A stretch of DNA of 64,000 nucleotides. Origin: JBPCIX01 sp051005875. Its GTDB lineage: Bacteria; Actinomycetota; CADDZG01; JAHWKV01. The position numbers were made by a program, and so were the translations under genes. The notes beneath the pieces are model-generated. The model was not told the DNA's origin, made no database searches, and worked only from the letters and a program-made list of their open reading frames with translations. Below are positions 55,789-61,673 of the stretch, piece by piece; the stretch's first letter is position 1; every line of letters begins with the position of its first letter. The stretch spans positions 6,216 through 70,215 of the forward strand of contig JBPCIX010000022.1 in assembly GCA_051005875.1 (NCBI GenBank), in the 5' to 3' direction.

Positions 55789-56028
55789 TCATTTCCGGCG
55801 AGGGGTGCGCCGGGCCTTTCGTACCTCTTCCAGTGCCTCTCCGGCAGCCTGAGCGGCAGGCTTTTCTTCGAGCGACGCCTTTGCTCTGATTCGCTCGAGA
55901 GGATCCAGGCCTTGCCGTAGAGCTTCTTCAAGTACGTCCGACTGAGAGCGGCCCATTCTTGCCGCCTTCACCCGAACTCGCCGGAGCAAATCCTCCTCCA
56001 CGAGAAGAGTCGTCTTGAATCTTGCCAT
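55789..56028 (-). CDS. Ribbon-helix-helix antitoxin
   Basis: 79 residues from ATG 56028: MARFKTTLLVEEDLLRRVRV then KAARMGRSQSDVLEEALRQGL is a ribbon-helix-helix of the VapB/CopG type; the Lys/Ala-rich tail would bind the PIN toxin downstream. Longer in-frame starts overlap the next system and have no support. TATTAT lies six bases before the ATG. Confidence 0.85.
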   Translation of the reverse strand: MARFKTTLLVEEDLLRRVRVKAARMGRSQSDVLEEALRQGLDPLERIRAKASLEEKPAAQAAGEALEEVRKARRTPRRK

Positions 56029-56034
56029 AAAACC

Positions 56035-56040
56035 ATAATA
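56035..56040 (-). promoter_or_regulatory. -10 box of the ribbon-helix-helix antitoxin, leaderless type
   Basis: TATTAT on the minus strand, six bases before ATG 56028. Confidence 0.6.
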
Positions 56041-56143
56041 CCGTAAAGACATACGACAGGCGAAGATACGGCGCACGAACCTAGCCGCAGTTAGAGCCGT
56101 GATGATTGGGGAAGGAGGGATGATGACGGAAGTTGAATGGACC

Positions 56144-56554
56144 TTACGCCTTGGTTCCCCAAACGGTCCAACCCAGAAAGTTTGCAGCTTTTGATTGTCT
56201 GACGTCGTAGGTGATAAATGGCAAGAGTCCACCGCCGGCTTGATCGGCAGCCCCGAGGTGAAGAGCGTCGAGGGTACGCACACCGGTTCTTTCGGCTATT
56301 TCCGCCGCGCTTTCGCATACGGCCTTTGTGAGTGTGACTTTCTTAACTGCTGCCCAATCCCGGGAGAATTGATCTCGCGCTTTGGCGTAGTCCTTTCCTT
56401 TTAACCCTAGAGCCAGGTTGCGTCTAACTTCGACTTCGGTGTGTCGCCCGGAAATCCAATCGGTGTCCTTTTTCAGGAGCTTAAGGCAAGCTGTAAAGTC
56501 CGCCTCCCGGAAATAGATCTTGAGGAGCGCGCTGGAATCTACATAAACGCTCAC
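56144..56554 (-). CDS. VapC-type PIN toxin
   Basis: 136 residues: SVYVDSSALLKIYFREADF (Asp6), HTEVEVRRNLALGL, GVRTLDALHLGAADQAGGG and FITYDVRQSKAA hold the PIN acids. Related to the 54913 toxin but only distantly. The ATG overlaps the antitoxin stop by four bases. Confidence 0.92.
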   Translation of the reverse strand: MSVYVDSSALLKIYFREADFTACLKLLKKDTDWISGRHTEVEVRRNLALGLKGKDYAKARDQFSRDWAAVKKVTLTKAVCESAAEIAERTGVRTLDALHLGAADQAGGGLLPFITYDVRQSKAANFLGWTVWGTKA

Positions 56555-56832
56555 TCTGCCCGGTCTTCTCGCAGGAGGTCTTCCACTGTTATCGATGCCC
56601 GGAAGCCTTTGTGGTCGGAAAGGTCAAGTTTCCCGGCGCCCGGGGAAATCCACCCTTGACGAATGCCTCGCCGGACAAGGTCGTCGGCAGTTTCGGGCGG
56701 CACGGAAGGGTCGGCCGGACCGATTAAGGCCTTTGGCCGTCCCCGGCTCGTTACGGTAATGACTTCGCCATCCTCAGCTCGATCCAGATACTCGGAAAGC
56801 CGGGCCTTTAAGGTTCTGACGGGCACCTCCAT
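56551..56832 (-). CDS. Phd/YefM antitoxin
   Basis: 93 residues: MEVPVRTLKARLSEYLDRAE, DGEVITVTSRGRPKALIGP is the Phd/YefM DNA-binding half; the C-terminal part (DLVRRGIRQGWISPG ... ASITVEDLLREDRAE) is typical for the toxin-wrapping region. Coupled to the PIN toxin by ATGA. The start follows TAGTGT by six bases. Confidence 0.9.
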   Translation of the reverse strand: MEVPVRTLKARLSEYLDRAEDGEVITVTSRGRPKALIGPADPSVPPETADDLVRRGIRQGWISPGAGKLDLSDHKGFRASITVEDLLREDRAE

Positions 56833-56838
56833 GTAGTC

Positions 56839-56844
56839 ACACTA
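56839..56844 (-). promoter_or_regulatory. -10 box of the Phd antitoxin, leaderless type
   Basis: TAGTGT on the minus strand ends six bases before ATG 56832. Confidence 0.55.
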
Positions 56845-56932
56845 ACACAATAGATGACCACATTGGGGAACAGGCAATTTGCTGAGGGGCGAAGACGGCG
56901 TCGAAGGCTGCTTTGGGTTAGTCAGACTCTGG

Positions 56933-56938
56933 TAGGGT
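56933..56938 (+). promoter_or_regulatory. -10 box of the next antitoxin, leaderless type
   Basis: TAGGGT ends six bases before ATG 56945; the small palindrome AGTCAGACT lies just upstream (56921-56929) and could serve as an operator. Confidence 0.55.
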
Positions 56939-56944
56939 TTCGGT

Positions 56945-57169
56945 ATGACCAGCAAACGTAAAATCTCCATTTCGCTCGACCCCGAATTGGTGGACGAACT
57001 CGAGGCCCAGGGTGTTCCTCTGTCCAGTCAGATCAACCGTGTCCTGAGCGACGAACTGGCGCGGCGCCGTCGAAGCAGGCTACTTAAGGACCTCCTCGGG
57101 GAGATGGATCACAGGGTTGGGAAGGTCGACGAAGCCCTGATCGAAAAGTACGAGGAGTTGCTCAGGTGA
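56945..57169 (+). CDS. Small antitoxin, CopG/CcdA-like
   Basis: 74 residues. KRKISISLDPELVDELEAQG followed by LSSQINRVLSDELARRRR looks like a ribbon-helix-helix domain with a charged C-terminal tail that ends EKYEELLR. Its stop overlaps the start of a PIN toxin (GTGA), which identifies it as the antitoxin. Confidence 0.85.
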   Translation: MTSKRKISISLDPELVDELEAQGVPLSSQINRVLSDELARRRRSRLLKDLLGEMDHRVGKVDEALIEKYEELLR

Positions 57170-57585
57170 CCGGTGGCCTGGTGCTCGATGCGGAGGCGAT
57201 TTCCGCGCTGGCGCGGGAGAACTCCCCCGGCAACCAGGAGGTCCGGGCGGCGATGACCGCTGCTGCGCGGCTGGGGAAGGACGTGATAGTTGCGACCGTC
57301 ACACTGGCGGAACTTTACCGGGGCCACGGCCACAATCAGATCGTCGACTCGTGCCTGTCCCGGGAGACTGGAATTGCTACCCGTGACACGGACAAAGAGT
57401 TTGCACGCCTGGTCGGCGGACTGCTCGCCGGGGCCGGCATGGAATCGGACAACCTTGCCGACGCTCATGTTGTAGCTGCTGCCCTGGAGGCCGGACGGTG
57501 TGTCGTACTGACCGGCGACCGGGACGACATCCAGGCTCTTGCAGCGCCGTACCCGAACATCATCATCCGGGCGCTTCCAACCTGA
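57166..57585 (+). CDS. PIN-domain toxin
   Basis: 139 residues starting with GTG: GGLVLDAEAISALARENSP (Asp8), VTLAELYRGHGHN, NLADAHVVAAALEAG and LTGDRDDIQALAAP supply the PIN acids. It belongs to a PIN group different from the other toxins nearby. GTGA overlap with the antitoxin. Confidence 0.92.
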   Translation: MTGGLVLDAEAISALARENSPGNQEVRAAMTAAARLGKDVIVATVTLAELYRGHGHNQIVDSCLSRETGIATRDTDKEFARLVGGLLAGAGMESDNLADAHVVAAALEAGRCVVLTGDRDDIQALAAPYPNIIIRALPT

Positions 57586-57774
57586 AGCCGGCGGGGCCTT
57601 GCCCGTCCTTCGCCCCTCGAATGAATTCTTGCCGCTCCTCAACGACTCGATCGCCGATACCGGTAACGACCGTGTTCGCCGCCTTAACCTGGCCCCGCCA
57701 TGCGGCGGTTCATCGGCAGCGGCGGCGTCGGCCGGTCCCAAGTCGTCGGGCCGGCTCGTCCCTCTAAATAAGGA

Positions 57775-57797
57775 ATATCTGAAGTTATATTTCGCTC
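57775..57797. repeat. 23-base repeat, copy 2
   Basis: Identical to 45615-45637. Lies directly after the NHL fragment and about 210 bases before fic. Confidence 0.8.
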
Positions 57798-57994
57798 AGA
57801 TTTGTGATGCATTAGTCTTGTTTTACCGGCCCCCGGCCGGTTTCAAGTCTTCGCACCTCCAAGCGTTTGAACGACATGGAACGCCCAATCGGCACATATC
57901 TGTACGGCCGAAACATAATGACCCCGCAAGAATTCCTCACGGCCCCGAACTCGCTAGATCACAATCAGGTCAAGATTCCCTAAATAATTAGCGA

Positions 57995-58000
57995 TATAAT
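57995..58000 (+). promoter_or_regulatory. -10 box of fic, leaderless type
   Basis: A consensus TATAAT ends six bases before ATG 58007. Confidence 0.65.
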
Positions 58001-58006
58001 CTACTA

Positions 58007-59161
58007 ATGCTTCTTCCCTTCAAGGTAACGTCCGTCACCACGGCGGGGCTGGGCGAATTGGACGAATGGCGTTCCAGGCTGGACTATAAGGAGCCGGTTC
58101 CCAGGTCTTGGGCCGGGCGACTGAGGCGGGACCTGGAGGCGGAGGCTGTGGCCGCGTCCACGATTATGGAGGGTGTCCCGGTTACCTTGGAGGATGTTCG
58201 GCGCATTCTTGCCGGTGACCAAGCCGTACCGGTAGGAAATGATGAAAGGCAGTTGGTCCTGGGGTACGAGCAGGCCATGAACTTCGTTCTGAGAAGAGCC
58301 GACGACGCCACCTTCCAGTGGAACCGGGAGCTAGTAATTGGCCTGCACGACCGCGTTCTGGCGGGCCGGTTCGACTTGGGGGCCGGCGGATTTCGCTCTG
58401 GCCAAACAAGGGTCGTCGATGTTTCGTCGCAAAGGACCCTGTTTCTTCCTCCCGCCTCTGGAAGCCTTCCCGGCCTGGCAGATGAGATTTGCGAGAGGGT
58501 AAGCCGGCCTGAACTCCACCCTGCACTTGCTTCGGCGTGGGTTCACATCGCGCTGGCGGCTATCCATCCTTTCAAAGATGGAAACGGCAGGACTTGTCGA
58601 GTGCTGGCCTCATTGGCCATGTATAGGGGTGGATTTAGGCGCAAGGAGTTCACTTCGCTCGAGGAGTGGTGGGGTAGTCACAAAGCCGACTACTATACGG
58701 CGTTCAAGTGTCTGGGCGATCAATTCACCCGTGGAGCCGACGTCACGCCGTTCGTAGAGACCCATGTTCAAGCTCAACTAAGCCAGGTGAGAGGACTCGA
58801 CCTCAGGGAGCGAGTCGAGCGCAAGATTTGGACTGTTCTTGAGGATCTGGCCGAGCAATCGGGCCTGGCCCGCCGCGCGGCAAATGCTTTGTGGGACTCC
58901 TTCTTTGGAAGGGACGTTTCCGCCGGCTACTATCGGGCGCTGGCTGATGTCAGCCCCGCAACCGCAACCAACGATCTTGCCTTGGCCTCGGCGGTTGGGT
59001 TTTTAAGAGCTAAGGGTCGGGCCCGGGCAAGAGTCTATTTGGCCGGAGACAAACTCTACGAAAGCGTTGCCGCTGCATTGGGCCTTAATACAGGTTTGGA
59101 TGCCCAGGCCCTGAAGGCGTCCATAATCGAATCCCTGACTTCCCGGGAAATAGAGCGGTAA
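58007..59161 (+). CDS. Fic-family AMPylase with N-terminal inhibitory helix
   Basis: 384 residues. The Fic motif HPFKDGNGRTCR (catalytic His near 187) fits HxFxDGNGRxxR exactly, so it probably transfers AMP or another nucleotide part to a protein. An inhibitory motif SxxxEG (Ser51-Glu55-Gly56, in ASTIMEGVPVT) lies before the Fic core, which makes it a class II Fic that keeps itself off and needs no separate antitoxin. A Fic_N-like part precedes the core and a winged-helix-like part follows (about 280-380). Its place beside toxin-antitoxin genes fits a role in growth control or phage defence. Confidence 0.9.
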   Translation: MLLPFKVTSVTTAGLGELDEWRSRLDYKEPVPRSWAGRLRRDLEAEAVAASTIMEGVPVTLEDVRRILAGDQAVPVGNDERQLVLGYEQAMNFVLRRADDATFQWNRELVIGLHDRVLAGRFDLGAGGFRSGQTRVVDVSSQRTLFLPPASGSLPGLADEICERVSRPELHPALASAWVHIALAAIHPFKDGNGRTCRVLASLAMYRGGFRRKEFTSLEEWWGSHKADYYTAFKCLGDQFTRGADVTPFVETHVQAQLSQVRGLDLRERVERKIWTVLEDLAEQSGLARRAANALWDSFFGRDVSAGYYRALADVSPATATNDLALASAVGFLRAKGRARARVYLAGDKLYESVAAALGLNTGLDAQALKASIIESLTSREIER

Positions 59162-59505
59162 ATGCTTGAGGAAACGCCTTCGTTTGGTTGCCAACAGACG
59201 TTCCCCCTTTCGCCATGAAGACCCATGTTACCGACGCGCGCCGACAGCCTTACGAGTACCGCTTCATGCTGTTCGTTCGCTGGTTGTAGTACACCAGGCA
59301 GACGTGTCCGCAAGGACCAAGTCGGAAATGGGAGACCATGACGACCACCGACGCGCTCATAATTTCATCGATGTAAGGCGTGATTTGTGACATTTTGCAC
59401 TATTGCGTTGGCGGAAAATGCCCTCAATAATGATTGCGAAGGTAATTTGTCGGGTCGGGGCTCAGGAATTCGGCGCCGAGAAATATATTAGGAAGAAGGT
59501 AACCA
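59162..59505. other. 344-base gap before surface cassette 2
   Basis: No gene is recognised here. Short frames in it have no family sequence. The last part holds a -10-like TATATT (59484-59489) and a ribosome site (GAAGAAGG) before the next gene. The rest is lower in GC than its surroundings and may contain old, decayed sequence. Confidence 0.5.
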
Positions 59506-60159
59506 ATGAACAAAAGGTCGAAGGCAGTTGTAGCCACTTTGGCGCTAGCGATCCTTGCAGGATCGGCCGCAGCGTGGGCATGCACCCCCCAGTACACGAT
59601 TTTTCCTCTTTCCCTACAGGCGGGCGCGCCCGGCAGTCAGGTCGTAGTCACCGGCCAAGCCGATGCAAAACGGGCTGTGGAGGTACGCTGGGACAGTGCT
59701 GAGGGCCCTGTTTTGGGCTCGGCAAGCGCAGCGGGAGAGGACCAGGAATTCCGGTACTCGGTTCCGGTGACCATTCCCGAGGCTTCACCAGGCGTCCATT
59801 ACTTGATGGTCCTGGCAAAAAGAGATCCCGGTGTTCACCCCTGGGAAGTCGACGCCCAAGGCCGGTGGGTCGCACGGGCAGCTTTCAATGTTTTGACGTC
59901 AGCCCCCTCCGGCCAATCCACCGCGGGCAGTCAGGGGCCCATAACGGCAGACTATCCTGATCTGTGGAGAGGCTTTCAAGGCGGCGCCCAACTTGGCAAT
60001 TCAGGGATCACCGACGCCGGGCGAAGCGCTGGGGGCAACGGACAAGCAGCTCTGGGGATGGCCTTTCTCGTGCTCGGATTCGTTGGAGTCTCGTCGGTAG
60101 CCGGCTTGGGATTAGCGGGCCGGTCACGCAGACGCCGAGCCTCAAACGCAGGCGAATAG
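59506..60159 (+). CDS. Small exported Ig-like protein with C-terminal anchor, cassette 2
   Basis: 217 residues: signal peptide (about 6-25, ending AAAWACTPQ), a beta-rich domain (LQAGAPGSQVVVTGQ, RYSVPVTIPEASPGVHYLMV, WVARAAFNV), a linker with YPDLWRGF, a C-terminal transmembrane helix (about 184-205) and GRSRRRRASNAGE. Clear paralog of the 46425 protein by start, core block, DLW motif and tail, although only moderately similar. It leads the second cassette; the Kelch gene follows after 16 bases. Confidence 0.82.
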   Translation: MNKRSKAVVATLALAILAGSAAAWACTPQYTIFPLSLQAGAPGSQVVVTGQADAKRAVEVRWDSAEGPVLGSASAAGEDQEFRYSVPVTIPEASPGVHYLMVLAKRDPGVHPWEVDAQGRWVARAAFNVLTSAPSGQSTAGSQGPITADYPDLWRGFQGGAQLGNSGITDAGRSAGGNGQAALGMAFLVLGFVGVSSVAGLGLAGRSRRRRASNAGE

Positions 60160-60175
60160 GCTCGCACGAAAGGTA

Positions 60176-61642
60176 GTGGGACCGCCGCGGGCTGATCACC
60201 GTAAAGCGCCAGGGCTTCGACTGCTCCTACTTGCGGCCTTGGGGTTGGGGGCGGCATGGGTTCCCACCGCCGGTCAGGCGGCTGCGCCCCCAGCCTGGGA
60301 AGAGGTTGGCGACATGCGCCAGCCTCGCGAGGGACATACCGCCACCCTTCTTTCCGGCCCTGACTGCGGTGGTCAGCACCGGGCCGTCTATTGCGGACAA
60401 GTCCTCGTAGCCGGCGGTTTCCAGTGGGTTGGCTCGGTTCCTATCGATGGTCGGCCCTATGACCCTAGAGACTCGCTAGATAAGCGCGTTTTCCAGACTG
60501 CTGAGATCTTTGACCCCAAATCTCGGCAGTGGGCGCCTACGGGGTCCCTGGAGAAAGCCCGGTGGGGCCATCAAGCCGTGGGGCTTCCCGACGGGAGAGT
60601 GCTCGTCATGGGGGGAGAAGGAGGTGCAAACGGCCCTACCCTGGCTTCTGCCGAGCTTTACGATCCCCGAAGTAAGAAATGGAAGCTGACAGGCTCCCTT
60701 CACGTGCCCAGGTGGCTATTTACTGCCACGTTGCTCCAGGGGCAGGGATGTGGTTCCAGTTGTGGCAAGGTCTTGGTGGTCGGCGGCGGATCTTCTGCTC
60801 CGGCCTCAACGTCCGCCGAGCTCTTCGACCCCAAGAGTGAAAGCTGGAGTTCTGCCGGGTCACTTACTGAACCGCGAGCAAGTCACACTGCGACCCTCGT
60901 ATCTGGGCCGCGCTGCGGCTCTATCTGCGGACAGGTGCTGGTAGCCGGCCCTTTAAAAACGACTGAGCTGTACGACCCCTCCAAGGGAACGTGGACGCCT
61001 GTGGGCGAAATGGTGGTTGCTTCCAGCCAGGGGTCTGCTGCCCTTCTTTCCTCCGGAGATGTCCTTGTAATTGGATCCGGAGCGGCCCTGAACCCTGGAT
61101 CGCCGGGGCATACAACCGAATTGAATGCTCAGTTGTTCGACCCGATGCTCGGTACCTGGACCTCGACGCGGCCACCGGGAGGTCGCCGCGTGGCCTCGTT
61201 TTTGACTAGGTTAGGAGATGGAGGAGTTCTAGCCGCGGGAGGTGAGAAAAATAACACTGCTGCTGCGATTTACTACCGAGGAGGTGCCAAAGGCGATCCC
61301 AACGGCGTGTGGGAACCTGCTGGCAACCTGAAGCTCGCACGTGCATTGCAGGCTCAGACTCTGCTTGGGTGCAGTGCCGACTCCCCGGTCCTCATCACAG
61401 GCGGCGGCCCCTCGGACTCTACGACAACGCCTACCGTTGAGTTGTTTAAGCATCAGCCTCGCGACAGAGGAGAATCTGGGTCTCAAAATAGTGTCTGTCT
61501 CTCCTCCAAAGCGTCCTCTGCCAATGATCAGGGCCAAGCATCGGCAGTTCGAGGGACTCTTTTGGCTGTGCTTCTCGCGATGGCGCTGACTGCCACGCTC
61601 CTCGCTTTCCTTCGCCGGTTTACGCGGCGGACGAGCGCCTGA
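60176..61642 (+). CDS. Exported Kelch-repeat protein with C-terminal anchor, cassette 2
   Basis: 488 residues from GTG 60176 (GAAAGG upstream). Signal peptide (about 14-36), then about six Kelch repeats with the usual spacing: REGHTATLLSG ... GQVLVAGG, ARWGHQAVGLPDGRVLVMGG, PRWLFTATLLQG ... GKVLVVGGG, RASHTATLVSG ... GQVLVAG. Kelch repeats form a six-bladed propeller. Several blades carry an extra Cys pair (CGSSCG, CGSICG). One transmembrane helix near the C-terminus (LLAVLLAMALTATLLAFLRRF) and RRTSA. Holds the place of the SBBP propeller gene of cassette 1. Function unknown. Confidence 0.85.
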   Translation: MGPPRADHRKAPGLRLLLLAALGLGAAWVPTAGQAAAPPAWEEVGDMRQPREGHTATLLSGPDCGGQHRAVYCGQVLVAGGFQWVGSVPIDGRPYDPRDSLDKRVFQTAEIFDPKSRQWAPTGSLEKARWGHQAVGLPDGRVLVMGGEGGANGPTLASAELYDPRSKKWKLTGSLHVPRWLFTATLLQGQGCGSSCGKVLVVGGGSSAPASTSAELFDPKSESWSSAGSLTEPRASHTATLVSGPRCGSICGQVLVAGPLKTTELYDPSKGTWTPVGEMVVASSQGSAALLSSGDVLVIGSGAALNPGSPGHTTELNAQLFDPMLGTWTSTRPPGGRRVASFLTRLGDGGVLAAGGEKNNTAAAIYYRGGAKGDPNGVWEPAGNLKLARALQAQTLLGCSADSPVLITGGGPSDSTTTPTVELFKHQPRDRGESGSQNSVCLSSKASSANDQGQASAVRGTLLAVLLAMALTATLLAFLRRFTRRTSA

Positions 61643-61673
61643 GCGCAAGCCCGGCCTGGGAACCACGTTTCAA

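Larger units (their letters stand above)
57586..58006 (+). pseudogene. NHL-gene fragment and spacer before fic
   Basis: No intact gene lies in these 421 bases. From about 57620 to 57770 one frame reads NDSIADTGNDRVRRLNLAPP, CGGSS, and a Ser/Ala-rich tail, matching the last NHL repeat of the 50864 protein (ADSNNDRVRRLNLRLPCG). It lacks the rest of the propeller and the membrane anchor, so it is a 3' remnant. The 23-base repeat (57775-57797) follows, then about 200 bases with no feature seen except the fic promoter. Confidence 0.65.

Noticed and set aside
55789..56283. 164-residue version of the ribbon-helix-helix antitoxin
   Set aside because: Extra N-terminus overlaps the neighbouring toxin on the same strand and has no motif; ATG 56028 has a -10 box at the right distance.
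59162..59505. Short frames in the gap before cassette 2
   Set aside because: None is longer than about 75 residues or shows any family sequence.
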